Assembly (NCBI RefSeq): GCF_001625305.1
Contig: NW_017804354.1
Location: 1,030,019-1,094,018, forward strand
Source of the DNA: Branchiostoma belcheri
Taxonomy: Eukaryota > Chordata > Leptocardii > Amphioxiformes > Branchiostomatidae
DNA length: 64,000 bases
Direction of reading: 5' to 3'
Position numbers and translations under genes: made by a program. The notes below the pieces were generated by a model. That model worked only from the letters and a program-made list of their open reading frames with translations. It ran no database searches and had not been told where the DNA came from. Of the stretch, positions 11,888 through 22,978 are shown one piece after another; position 1 is the first letter of the stretch, and each line of letters begins with the position of its first letter.

Positions 11888-12855
11888 TAGGACAGCCAGG
11901 TGTCACCATCTGCTGGGCATCTTGTGCTGCATCAGCTTTCTGACCGGATGTTGCTCCTTCATTGAAAATGTCCGTCAGATAAGATTTTGCCCAACCCTCA
12001 GTGATGTGATGGGTCTGGGGGAGTGTTGAAGTCTCAGATCCCGCTCCTTCTATCTGCTGCTGCCGTTGTGCCCCTAATTGCCCTTGAGTCAACCCTGTCA
12101 CTGCTCGAGCCCACTGCTTACGTATACGGATTTTGTCATAAGAAGATTCTCTTTCAAGTTCTTTGTGATGCTTCCAACATCCATGTGTTCTTCAAGCTCT
12201 TTCGTTGAGCGGAAAGCCCCCACACATCCTGGCTCAGGGCAGTTGAAGAGACACCTTGTAACACCTGCTGATGCTCATGTTGCTTGGTTGGGCCTGGGAT
12301 GGACCAAACGGTAGTGTGATGGTAACTGTTGTTAGGTCCTGCGCACATAACAGTGAAGTCAAAGCCAAAGGTATCATTTCACCTTCCCCGATTCCGAAGG
12401 CTTTCCAAACTCTCAAGACCTCCCCCTCGAAGCTGAAGTTATTCCACACTTTGATTCCTTCCAGCCTTAGCCCAGGGTGCTCCTGGCCTGGAGTCAACTG
12501 ACAGACGGCAACCCTGCACCCCTTCACGCCGCCGTGGGACTCTAGGGCTTGCTTCATGTCTTCTGCTGTGACTACGTCATGCCTTTCGTTTACAAAACGC
12601 CTGATGTGGGTTTCCATGGATACAATCTTTCTGTCACAAATGTCCTTCCCTGCCTGTGGGTCTGAAAAGTCATACCGTAGCACCGAAATGCCTGTTTTCT
12701 GACTGATGGCTGGCATCGACAAGAGAAGTGGTGCACAGTGGTAGCAACCTGCGTTGTCTGACCTGAGGAAGACTTTGCAGAGCATTGGATTCTCGGCTTT
12801 GATGGTGGAGAGGACACTTTCTACAATAGCGGAGACAGAGGACCAGACCTGACGA
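11888..12855 (-). pseudogene. Transposase-like (RNase-H-like) plus C2H2 zinc-finger protein, degenerate
   Basis: From high to low coordinates, an open frame (12869-12234) carries KVFLRSDNAGCYH, then RYDFSDPQAGKDICDRK, then RRFVNERHDV and ESHGGVKGCR. This arrangement is conserved in a family of uncharacterised lancelet and cnidarian proteins whose core I infer to be an RNase-H-like nuclease. Near 12280 the frame shifts to a C2H2 finger (CPEPGCVGAF then ELEEHMDVG). Near 12180 it shifts again to HKELERESSYDKIR, RKQWARAVTGL and SYLTDIFNEGATSGQKAD. The two frameshifts make this a pseudogene. A second copy of the zinc-finger part lies at 52875-53253. The family resemblance is from memory; the frameshifts are visible. 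Confidence 0.7.
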
Positions 12856-12942
12856 GTCGTAGCGCGCACATGTCGGCCTTTTTGTGTTTTTTCCGAAACG
12901 GATCTTGCGTATGGTGATCTTACTTATAGGTTGCGGCTCGAC
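12856..12942 (-). CDS. YqaJ-type protein, second visible exon (truncated)
   Basis: The exon follows an acceptor (TCCAGCAG) and reads VEPQPISKITIRKIRFGK, then RPTCARYD. It joins in phase 0 to the exon at 13177-13327. In the SWIM/YqaJ-nuclease family this linker follows the NVPR motif and precedes the nuclease domain. Here the family resemblance stops at RYD, and the sequence below 12855 belongs to the transposase-like/C2H2 family in a different frame. The nuclease domain is therefore missing. Confidence 0.6.
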
Positions 12943-13176
12943 CTGCTGGACAAGAAAAGAAGTTGATCAGTATAATACTGCAAGTGGTATAAATATTAAA
13001 AGTGTGCAATCCAGCATAAGCTTTTCCAATGTATTATAATGCTCTAAATATCACACTAGGTGGTGACTTTTTATTTATCTGTCATATCAAGCAAGCATCA
13101 GTCACAGTACAGTGTGTTAACAACGTCCTGTATACATTTACTTTGTGGACATACACCTAATGAAGATAATGCCAAC

Positions 13177-13327
13177 CTTGTCATTCCTAGGGACATTCCA
13201 CACAGAAAGCCTTGATGTGCATGACAGCGGGGTTGCACGACTTTTTAGACCTCTTCTGGTGAAATCCTCCACTGCAAACAGCAGCCCGCTGGCATGTGTG
13301 CATTTGCCCAGTCCATCTACTCTTTTC
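13177..13327 (-). CDS. SWIM zinc-finger exon of a YqaJ-type protein (partial)
   Basis: The exon lies between an acceptor (TTGTTGCAG) and a donor (GTTGGC). It encodes GKCTHASGLLFAVEDFTRRG, then LSCTSRLSVWNVPRNDK. The CxH pair followed by a hydrophobic helix is the second half of a SWIM zinc finger. The conserved SCTS...WNVPR linker is typical of SWIM/YqaJ viral-recombinase-like proteins abundant in lancelets and corals. The exon has phase 2 in and phase 0 out, compatible with the exon at 12856-12942. Upstream exons with the first Cys pair were not found. A role in DNA processing is inferred from the family only. Confidence 0.65.
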
Positions 13328-13967
13328 CTGCAACAAACCAACGAATTTACTCAACAATAGAATATGGACAATATCTAACACATATTCCATACACTGCTCC
13401 CACTGACAATCAAGCTGGAATCTGCAAAAAAAAATTAATTAAAATTTTGATTACAGGTGTTGACTTCAACAAGGGTCATGTTCACAGCTGACTGACAAGA
13501 CAAAGTGACCATGGACTGCAAGCATTACACGAGAAACTAGTGAAATCTTTTCGAAAACATTAAATTCAAGCTGTAACTTGGTGCAATGTAAGTGATATAG
13601 ACATGCATCATTACAGTGTGGGGTGCCCATGGGTGAGGTGATGTGATATGTTTTTTAAGTACAGTTGAAGCCTGTATATTTTTATGCCACTCCACTGGAC
13701 GGGTTCTCCAATTTGTTGAAGTCTGCACATTTGATGCCTGTAGAGTTTAGAAAAATTTTGTTAATATTATCAAGGTCAGTACGAACAGTGAGCAATGGAA
13801 CGGCCTGTTTTAGCATCTTGGCTTTCCAAGGAGGTCGCCGGGTGTTCTGCCGTTTAAAATTCTGAGTTTACTATTTATGCATAGGTCAATGAGGCTTTTC
13901 CTGAAAACGTTTGGTTGCCCGTCGTCCATATTGTTTCTGGAGAGGGGGTGGTCAAAATCGTAGTTAA

Positions 13968-14334
13968 GGCCACACCAATTTAATTTCTTGGTTAACGGAT
14001 TCGCCTCTTCATTTTTTTCTGATTTGCAAATAAAAATAAAAATTCAGAACCAACTGCAAAATGCTCATATTTTGCCCTGAACAGTTGAAAACAGTCCTTT
14101 TCATCCTACTTGTTACAGTTATTCCATCTTTCAATGCAATGGTATCATTAAAAGTTCAAAATTCATTGTTTAAATTTTGAACCAGCCTGGTGCGTTGACT
14201 TCATGGCTCCTATCGTACCATTTTGGGCCATAATCGGATGCCTAGGCCTGTTTTTATTTTTATTTTTTTTCGCCCGCCCGCTCCATTATTTTTCTGGAAA
14301 AATCCGTTAACCAAGAAATTAAATTGGTGTGGCC
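13968..14334. mobile_element. Harbinger-like MITE (367 bp)
   Basis: The termini are inverted repeats of about 33 bp that begin GGCCACACCAATTTAATTTC and are essentially perfect. They are flanked by the trinucleotide TAA on both sides (13965-13967 and 14335-14337). A 3-bp TAA target-site duplication and termini starting GGC are typical of PIF/Harbinger elements. No coding capacity is present, so it is non-autonomous. Confidence 0.85.
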
Positions 14335-14542
14335 TAATGGGGAAAGTTTGCGTATCTATGGCGGCGTCGTTTTCCATATAATCAGATATCTGTGCCTACT
14401 CGCGCGTTATTTAAGCCGCCACCTATCAGAATCAAAACAAACAAACAAGCATAAAACAAAGACCAGAAAAGGCGTGTCTCACGCCACACGTTTCCCCTGA
14501 CAAAAAACTCTTTCGGATATGATATGATATTGGGCCTGCGTT

Positions 14543-15814
14543 TTAAATACGTCTTTCTACTTTTACGGTTTTTCTCTGGTCTTCCTCGCCTCGTAAAGCT
14601 GCTGTCTGAGCATTCTGTTTTCTTCCAGTAGTAAGGCAGTAGATTGCTGGTGGTTGTACGATACGGATGCTGGCAGAGCAGAGGAGGGTGGAGGCGTCCA
14701 CGTTGGAAGGCCGACAGGCTGTACACTGGTTACTTGTAGGTTGCTGGTGGTTGTACGATACGGATGCTGGCAGAGCAGAGGAGGGTGGAGGCATCCATGT
14801 TGGAAGGCCGACAGGCTGTACACACGGCTGGAAAGAAACCCCCCTGTACAATGTTGTTGTCCCAGTCCTGCCTTTTTGCACATTTACATGGGGAAAGCAA
14901 GCCTTGATGAACTTGCCAATTTGGTTTACTGTTAAGTGAAAATCCGACAACAGTTCCACAACAACATTTTGTGGCAGCTTTCCGCATGTATCTACCTGCA
15001 AGTTCTCCCACAACCTATAGAAAAAATAGAAACACAGTCATGCCCAACAGCTGTTAACATCAACAACATTGAAGTATACATCAACTACATAAAGCTATGA
15101 TGTATGAGGGGTTACAAAAAGGAGTTGTTGATGAATCTATTTTATCATCTTACAAAGGGTGAATCAGTCAATTATCACTCAATTGTTAATATTTGTTATC
15201 AATATTTCTTAAACATGTTTTCTTGCGACCTGTACTTAGCACATTGTGGCATAACTGTGCAAATTATAAAAATAATTAATAAAAATAAAGGTCAAAACCC
15301 ATTCATTAAAATACAAACTTTCATCTCTTATGATACATTATTTGATACAAACCATTTCCAAAAAAAATCCAGCTGATCTGTACATGTTAATATTACGTAC
15401 CCATGAACACATAAGGGCAAAATACTTGCTGGTTATACCTACGGCCGACTTTTTATCTCCCCAGAACTGTAGCTTCACGTGTAAAGTACTGCATCAAGCT
15501 TAAGTGACCACGTTATAAGCGATGTATTAGACGTTAAACGATAACAACAACAACAAATAACACAACTGACTGGGTCAGGATATTCCACAGCATACTGTAC
15601 TTGCATGAAAGGTGCATAACAAGGGAAGCAAAGTACTTTGCTGCGTGTATAAACATGTCCGAAATTATACTTGGTCCCATGTGTTGACAAAAATTATCGT
15701 CACATTGTCAACCATCCTGCCCCTTTGCCAACGAATTTTGTTGAAATACTAAGGTAATATAAACGTTTAAGTACAGAACACATACCTTCTTTTGATCCGT
15801 TCTTCGTGCGCCAT
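14543..15814 (-). CDS. RFX-like winged-helix protein, two exons, complete (166 aa)
   Basis: Exon 1 (15814-15786) starts MAHEERIKR and ends at donor GTATGT. Exon 2 (15014-14543) starts after TTTCTATAG and ends at a stop. The phase joins exactly (AG plus G gives Arg), for 501 nt. Residues about 11-65 read LWENLQVDTCGKLPQNVVVE, then LTVNQIGKFIKACFP and TTTLYRGVSF. This resembles the RFX-type winged-helix DNA-binding fold, with a recognition-helix-like IGKFIKACFP and a terminal YRG wing. The C-terminal half is low-complexity, altered by an internal 97-bp tandem duplication, and ends in a basic tail. A CRE-like site lies upstream at 16162. I infer a nuclear DNA-binding protein; the RFX assignment is by pattern only. 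Confidence 0.7.
14644..14837. repeat. 97-bp tandem duplication inside the RFX-like exon
   Basis: Two near-identical 97-bp units (14644-14740 and 14741-14837) share TTGTACGATACGGATGCTGG and AAGGCCGACAGGCTGTACAC. Because 97 is not a multiple of three, the two copies are translated in different frames (first VGLPTWMPPPSSALPASVSY, then CTACRPSNVDASTLLCSASI). The whole exon stays open. Confidence 0.9.
15015..15785 (-). other. Intron of the RFX-like gene
   Basis: This is the predicted intron between exon 1 and exon 2, with GTATGT at the donor and TTTCTATAG at the acceptor. It contains no other supported feature. Confidence 0.6.
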
Positions 15815-16012
15815 TGTTGAGGGCTCTCGGGGCCTTTGTCGATCAAAATACAAGTCGACGAAACCCGAAAGAAAAATATCTCAAGCTGGCGCCATTTTGT
15901 AATAACCGCATCTAACGTAAAAATACAACTTTCCCCAGTAGGAAATTAATCTTTAACGCTTTTACGTAAATACGGTTAGTTATATAGTGACAAGCAACCT
16001 TTTGAATATTTA

Positions 16013-16072
16013 TTACGTAATCGTATATGTACTATCTATTCGTTACGTAATCGTATATGTACTATCTATTCG
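16013..16072. repeat. 30-bp perfect tandem duplication
   Basis: The unit TTACGTAATCGTATATGTAC plus ten bases occurs twice in a row without mismatch, about 200 bp upstream of the RFX-like gene's start codon. Confidence 0.9.
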
Positions 16073-16161
16073 TTTGATTGTTTTTGTCGGAAGTGCCAGT
16101 TTAAAGTTGCGTTGTGCTGCCATCACACTTGGCGCGAGTTCACAGACACGAGCCCGCGGAG

Positions 16162-16169
16162 TGACGTCA
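16162..16169. promoter_or_regulatory. CRE/ATF-like palindrome
   Basis: A perfect TGACGTCA octamer sits in a GC-rich, CpG-containing patch about 350 bp upstream of the RFX-like gene's ATG. The motif is the consensus of CREB/ATF factors. Its use here is inferred from position only. Confidence 0.35.
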
Positions 16170-16317
16170 GTAATCGCGTCCACGGGCCTGCCGGATGTGC
16201 GAAAATCCAGGCAGTAAAAAGATTGGCCAAACGATGTTTTAATGGTTCCCAGGGAGGGGCAGGGACACGTTTATTTCTATAGATTGCCCCGCCCTGGTGC
16301 GTTTGCCGGTAGAGGTA

Positions 16318-16375
16318 AGGGGAGGAAGACCAGAGAAAAACCGTAAAAGTAGAAAGACGTATTAAAAACGCGAAA
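16318..16375 (+). repeat. Inverted duplicate of the 3' end of the RFX-like exon
   Basis: The sequence GAGGAAGACCAGAGAAAAAC and the following bases match, in reverse orientation, the coding end of the RFX-like exon at 14535-14590. The match extends past the stop codon, so it is a copied segment and not convergent coding. Confidence 0.8.
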
Positions 16376-16838
16376 ATACTGCCAAAATACCGTGCGACCC
16401 TACCTCTGCCTGGAGAGTAGCAAAAGGCATGCCTTTTAAAAGATGCAGTCTTTACATTGATAGGTTTTCAACACAGTTCGTGTCCCCATTCCGAAAGTCA
16501 TAATACATGCGTTTTTTCCAGCTTTCTTGCTATCGTTCCACCTATTGCAAGGAACTTTGTTTCCAAGGTGAATTGTCCTATCCTGGCTACCATCCGGGTA
16601 GTAGTTCGCTCCTATGTTCTTTTGTGAAATTGTGCTACCCGTCTGGGGGACTCAAATCGTTTGGTGCTAACATCAGTTATGGGTGACTTAAGGAATGTAC
16701 TCGACTCGAGAGCATTTTTCTACGAACAGGCATTTCAACATCTGTTCGCATACAGCTCTCAATAGTCCATTTCAAGCTTTCACCTGGACCACCTGGCGAA
16801 TCACGTGCCCCAGCGATGACTCATAAAATTCCAGCGAA

Positions 16839-17159
16839 TTACATTAAATTCCAGCGTGTCACATAATATTCCTCTACATGTTCGTTTTCTTTGTTCTTCA
16901 ACTCTCGAATGGTTGTTGTATTCTCGTCCTTCCAGTACTGCTTGATGGCAGGCACGCAGTACTGTCCCTGTATGGAGTGGAATGTTGTCGGGCCAATACA
17001 CCCCATGTTCATGAATTTGAGCATAAGGTTCAACTTACTATAATTGTTGCCAGGGGGTTTCATGCTAGAGGACAGAATGAACACCCCCCCCCCCCCAAGG
17101 TTAAACTTAAATCTCGGCTGCGAACAACACTTCCATTGCAGGTGGCCTTTTACACACTT
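16839..17159 (-). pseudogene. Exon of an uncharacterised transposase-like protein
   Basis: After a strong acceptor (TTTTTTCTCCCACAG) the frame reads KCVKGHLQWKCCSQPRF, then PPGNNYSKLNLMLKFMNMGC, then TFHSIQGQYCVPAIKQYW. This order is familiar from lancelet and cnidarian proteins that look derived from DNA-transposon transposases. A poly-G run interrupts the region around GGGGVF, where the family usually has a short acidic segment, suggesting slippage and possibly inactivation. Boundaries at the low end are uncertain. Family membership is from memory. Confidence 0.55.
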
Positions 17160-17399
17160 CTGTGGGAGAAAAAAACAAACAGGACATGACATTAGACTTA
17201 CATACTTATAATTAGGGGCTACCGTGTCATAACAACCCATAATATTAGGAATGCAACTTAACAAAACTCAAAAGAGTGATGTGGGTGAACATAAAACACA
17301 AAGAACACGAATAAATCGTTATTACACAAGGACATGAAAAGAAGGTGACAAAGAAAATACATGTCCGTCTATAACGAGTATAAAACAGGCTTACCCATT

Positions 17400-17688
17400 T
17401 CAGGATGATCCCACTCTAATTGGCTTTGCCTCTGGCTCTATGTTCACCTGTGCCCTACACTCCTTTTCCTTGCACTTGTCGTACGGTAGCTGCATGTACC
17501 GTAAGTGTAAGAGGGCACTCTGTGTAGGCAATCCAGCACAGCAGCCCGACGATGTCACCCTCCTCTCATATCTGTAGGGAGAAACAGGAGAAACGACGAC
17601 GTAGTCCTCGTCACCCCCGCCCCCAGACTGGTCGTGCGCGAAGACTTCCTCCTCGGGGGTTATGATGGGCAGGCTTGCTGCATAAAGA
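17400..17688 (-). CDS. Possible exon, product unknown
   Basis: An acceptor-like GTTGTAG precedes an open frame reading LPIITPEEEVFAHDQSGGGG, then DEDYVVVSPVSP. It stops shortly before a good donor (GTAAGCCTG), so the frame and the donor do not fit together. It may be the upstream exon of the gene at 16839-17159 with a frameshift, or a chance frame. Confidence 0.25.
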
Positions 17689-17969
17689 CCTACAACACAT
17701 GGGATAGAACAAGACAAGAAAATACTTATGATATGAAATAGACAGAGAAGTAGACAGAGATGTAGACATTCTTAAAAACATACAATGTGACATTCTATCC
17801 CTCAGGACAATACATGTACCAATACTCTTTGCTTCCTGCTCACCTGCAGAAAGGTTCCCGTACGTGTGCTTGTCCATGGTTCCCATTTCATCTTCAGACT
17901 TCTGACTGCCTATATGGCGCTTCTAGTGCGTCTTCCTGCTACATGTCATACTGCATGTCTCATATGTGA

Positions 17970-18900
17970 AGTTCAAGTATGTAAGGTTTGCTAGCCAGTG
18001 TTGTATAGAACGATGTTTTCTAAACCCCCAAACAAGCCTCATGGCTTTTCTAAGCTCCACCGAATATCCCCTCCAGACAGAATAGATCCATTCGCCGCCA
18101 TAAAGTAGTGCGAGGCAAATATGATACGTTTGTAGTAACAAATATTTTAGATATGTAACTAATTTGACAAGTAACAAATACTCGTATGAAGTCTTGTCGC
18201 AGTGGACTGTTTTTTTATCTCGGCCGCCTGAGCGGCCGAGGTATTGTGCCCCAAAATAGAAACTTTGGATGGATGTTGAAATCTTGATTTCGACCGTGAA
18301 AAAAAAAAACCAATGAAACCAATTACTCTGCGTGTATACTTTACTTTGTGGGGTCAAGCTACCGGATGATAGTGTCGTTATTCTTATACAACGAAGTTGC
18401 TAAAAAAGAGGAAATGCTGTTTACCACAAAACCATTGTTTAATATCATAGTATGCATTTAAGGTTCTAGAATTTCGCTAATAGCTGCGGTAATTGGACCA
18501 ATAAATCAATGACATAAATTATGTACATTAACCTTCCATATTTGCTTAAGTCGCAAGATGTCGCTTTTGATTGGTGAATAAATCACTGTGACGCACGTAA
18601 ATATTCACTTGAAATGAGAAATTACCGCCCAACAAAACGGACCATTAGATTCCCAGTGCTGTATTACTCTTTTGTTCTTGTGGTCAACTTGTTTTCTTTG
18701 CTTGAATCGCGTAAAAGACCAAGGAAAATACAATGAAATCGGCAAATATCGCCGAGCCGCGCCGATCTGCCGCCGCCATCTTGGATTTTTTTAGAAAGCT
18801 GCAATTTGGCCCAAACCGCTAGAGGGGGCGAATTAAAATGTTTAATATATTCGGTCTGAAGTTTTAGTAGCTCTAGCAGTAGAGGTGAAGTTTGATAATG
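17970..18900. other. No supported gene; fragment of dispersed repeat
   Basis: Around 18040-18120 the minus strand matches the 41283-41390 block of the gene-tail repeat. A self-complementary CGGCCGCCTGAGCGGCCG lies at 18220. The remainder shows nothing recognisable. Confidence 0.4.
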
Positions 18901-18909
18901 CATAGAACG

Positions 18910-18974
18910 GATAAAATAGAATAAAATTAAATGAAATAAAATAAAACAGAATAAAAAATAAAATGAAAATAAAT

Positions 18975-19005
<31 letters not shown>

Positions 19006-19013
19006 AAATGAAG
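18910..19013 (+). repeat. A-rich simple repeat (AAATA/AATAAA)
   Basis: About 100 bases consist almost only of A-runs separated by single T, G or C, such as AATAAAATAGAATAAAATTA. Confidence 0.9.
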
Positions 19014-21324
19014 ATTATTGTAGTGGTTACATATACTTAACGTTATATTGTATTTAGCAATGATCATTTAGCAAAAAAAATTCGGTACTGAAACTCCGGT
19101 ATTCAGAATCAGGTACAGGTACAGGTCCGGACCTGGACCTGATCCTCTGGACCTGGAAGAGCCGAACAGGTACCCACCCCTATTGCTAGTGGTGTAATAT
19201 GGCTGTAATGTCGACACTGTTTGTTGAGTACTAGTACAGTATATTTATATTCCTAATCAAAAGTAACAGTGAAAGATTTGCCCATACATTGGTATTGAAA
19301 TAAAGAGCACATTTTAGTACCGTTCACCTGTCAATTTGGTCATTTTCCGGGGGGTACGTTTATTCCGGAGGGTATGTATATTAGACTTTGAAGATTTGTC
19401 CGGGGGGTATGTTTATTCCGGGGGGTATGTTTATTAGGGACATGAGAGTAGTATGCATTAAATGTTATAAAGATTTGGTAATAACTGCTGCAATTGCACC
19501 AATAAACCAAGTTTAAAAAATTACGTTTAATATTACCTTGAGACATCTGAATAAGTCAAGACGAAGGTTATGGAAGTGCACTATATTCCTCGGTCGCAAG
19601 ATGTCGCTTTTGATTAGTGGCCTGAATGGAATTTCCCATATCGAAGATCCCGGATGTAACGCATGAGGCTGCTTAGGTATTTACTTAGCAAAAATAGCAA
19701 AATATCAGGAATTATAAGGGTATTAGGCATAGAGCCATAGGATAGAAATGGAGCTAAAGATACTACGGGCAAGGGCAATCAATTACATTGTGTTTTATTC
19801 GTGCTGTTGAACAGATTTAAACAGAGTTACGTTATCGCCCCCTCCCCCCCCCCGTCGAAACTTATGAATTCGTACAACCTAACAATATGTTAGTGCATTA
19901 AGCTTGATAACGTTTGACAGCTCTGTTATTGTAGCCACTCCATTTTGTGTTGTCTCATGAAGTTATACCAAAATAAAACATTTCACTTTTGACACATGCA
20001 TCTTTGCTCTTTATTCATCAGTATTGTCCAGACATTACAATTTCAATGAAACATACAGATGAAACATAGTTCCTCTGTAATATACAACATGACACTACTG
20101 ATTCCAAAAAATGTCTTCCCCATACATAGAGCTGTGTAACCTACTCTAACAGAGAAATTAGCTCCACATACATATCCTAAACTCTTTCCTGTCTCTCAAA
20201 TCTTCAATCACAAATGAAAATCTGTATCTCTACCTAAACATTTTCCCTCCCAACATCTGCTTCGAGATTAATATTTTTCACTAATTCCATTGAAGCAAAT
20301 GATAATGGAAGCCAACTTATTACCCTGTTTGGTGTTACAGGTATGAACATACTAGGTAATACATTCTTTCCTCTCTAGCAGTTACACAAATCTATGTGGA
20401 CATCCTCAAAGAACACAAAACTACATGGCCAGCGGCCGAGATAAACTTTTTTCAAAAGTCTTGTTTAAGCTTTATTTAATCATGTGACCCTCCAGATGTC
20501 TGAGCGGATGGATATTATTGGGATACTGCGATCGTCTGCAGATTGAAGCGTCAGTGCAGGGCGGCCATTGTGAGGTAAGGGTCGGCATTTGCTTGTTTGA
20601 GATTTTCTCGAAAACATGCAATTATTGCATAGAATACTTGTTTCGGAATGTATTTAGGTTTTGTATATGTTATTGATAAAGGTCGTCCTTTTCGTAAGGG
20701 TCACTTTCCGCCTTCAGATCAAGGAGCAATTCGTGGTGTGGTAAACGCCTGTACCGGAAAAAATAGCATAGTTTTGACGGGAATTCTCGCAATTTGCCTG
20801 CTAAGTAGCCTTTGTTGCTCTCTGTCCTGCTGAACAATGTGGCTGTGATGTTTTTGTGGAATATTTAAGTTCGTGCCCACGCAAGTTTCTGTTGCATTTA
20901 TTCGTGTTCTTTGTGTTAACTGAATGGATAAACTATTCACATAGTTTACAGTAAGCACAAACAACCTGTGAAGTACAGCTTGTCCGTTTACTGTTAGGTG
21001 CACAGATAATTACATAGAATAGTGCTATCCTTGTGCTTATGTCGTTATAATGGGATTGGAAACAAAGCTGTGAACGGACACCTAGAGCTTGACCAAGAGG
21101 GAACAGTAGGAATTTGCATGATAACTGTTCCTAACTCAACAGGTCTGGGAGGTTTTAGATGCAAGATGAGTTCTATCAGAATGCATTGTACTATGTGTAC
21201 ATCTCGCTATTATGCACATGGTCATAAGTAGTTAAAGATGCGTTCTTTGATATGTTAATGCAATTTTCATATAAATGCGTGTTAGTAAATCGAGATTTTT
21301 TTGTGTATTTTTGTTGCTGTACAG

Positions 21325-21471
21325 GTCAACCCAGAGAGGATTGAGAGAAATGGCACATGGGTCGCCTGGCACATGGGTCTGATGGTCCCCGAAGTCTTCA
21401 TCAGGATAAACATCTCAGCACCTAAAAACACTTGGAAAACAAAATCAGTCCATGATGATAGCAACATTTAG
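21325..21471 (+). CDS. Candidate terminal exon of the dispersed gene-tail family (copy 2)
   Basis: After the acceptor TTGCTGTACAG the frame reads VNPERIERNGTWVAWHMGLM and stays open to TAG at 21471 (48 codons). The sequence that follows (about 21510-21690) matches the 3' tail after the terminal exons at 42756 and 63282, including CCTCTTGGAAACCCAGAC. This suggests a related gene end with a different last exon. The exon phase differs from the other copies. Product unknown. Confidence 0.35.
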   Translation, partial: VNPERIERNGTWVAWHMGLMVPEVFIRINISAPKNTWKTKSVHDDSNI

Positions 21472-21509
21472 GTTATTTTATTTAGGTTACAAAATAGCAA
21501 AAATCTGGA

Positions 21510-21700
21510 AATAGCATAACATCCAGCTTACTCAGCGTGTGTTAGTTAGGTGTTCCTTAGAAGCTGTCAAGCCTCTTGGAAACCCAGACCTCGGGGACTG
21601 TGCCTCTGGCTCAGTGGGGGCTTGTTTAGCTTACTAGTAGTTAGATATGGGTTTGTTGGATGTTAAAGCTTCAAATGAATTTTTCATGTTTGCTCTTGTC
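21510..21700 (+). repeat. 3' UTR-like tail of the gene-tail family
   Basis: It shares ACATCCAGCTTACTCAG, CCTCTTGGAAACCCAGAC and GGCTCAGTGGGGGCT with 42960-43100 and 63485-63625 in the same order. Confidence 0.75.
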
Positions 21701-22978
21701 ACATATTCTTTTCTATATTAATATGTAAGGCACACCATGAATGATTGACATGAAGGCAAGTTACTGTCCATTCAACTATGACAATGCAGGAAGAAGGTTT
21801 GAAAGCTTAGGTTTACGTGTAGGTGTAGGCTCGGATTTAAAAATAGCGACACGAGCATTCATTGGCTGTTCTTTTCAAATCATATATGATGCGAATTGCA
21901 GCTTACTGAAAAAATCTGTGTCCAGCGTATCACTTTCCTGTTGTGCTTGCCATATTTAGTCTTCGTGCTGCAGCGCCCAGCGAGAGATCTCATCATTAGG
22001 AATACGGTCCTCATCTTGGAACTGTTGTCTGGAGCTCAAAAACTCCTCAAGGCAATTCTGCCTTCTCTCACTTCTATTCCCAACAGGGTCTTTGTTACAA
22101 TACTGTGGTAACACTGCACAAACCAAGTACCCGTTCCCAGTCACTGGCTTTGTAAAATCACTTTTCCATACCTTTTGAGGTGAGGACACTTGCTTGCAAG
22201 AAACATGCACCATTATGGAAACCATTTTGTACAAAGAAAACATTTCTTTGCATTCTACACCAAGCAGCTTTAACGTTGTGTACAGTTGTGAGGACGCATG
22301 TGTGTTGTATGACGTTAGATGAAGAAGAAGAAGAAATGTTGGAAGAGGGGATGGAAAGCAGGCAAAGCTGTAGGAGTACTGTAGGAAATATCCTTGTGTA
22401 CAAAGGAAGCCGACTTGTCAGAGCAAACAGAGTCAGCAGTATCAGGTTACTGGCTCTCCAGAAGAACCATGTGTGTGGTCACATGTTTCATTATCATTCT
22501 ATAACGTCTGTGACGGTAAAGCATATGTATGATCAAAAGCACTGGAGTCGTGTACAGGTTTGAAAACATCAAACCAGTGCTGTAGGATGTCAGGATGAGA
22601 ACATAGTGAAGCAAACTGTTGTTCGATAACAATATCTCTCTGTGTGTGGTGAGACTTAGGAATTCTACATTCAGGATGGTGACATGCCTCAAAATGATGA
22701 ACATTACAGGACTCTCGAACTGAAGTATTGCTCTCAAAATGGTCAACCAGAAAACAAGCCAACTTATTGTTGCGGTCCGAACCTATAGATGGTGCAAGAA
22801 AGACAGAAGACGAGGTGTGCTAACTACAGGAAAGCTAAATGTTGAGCTTGCCGGCGCATGATGTGGTGGTTCTTGAAGGTGGAGTGAAGCAAAGTCAGAG
22901 TCGGACTAGCAATTCTCATAAGAAGAAGACAGGGCAGAATTTATGATTGCAAAAAAACTAAATTCAGAGCAAAAGTAT

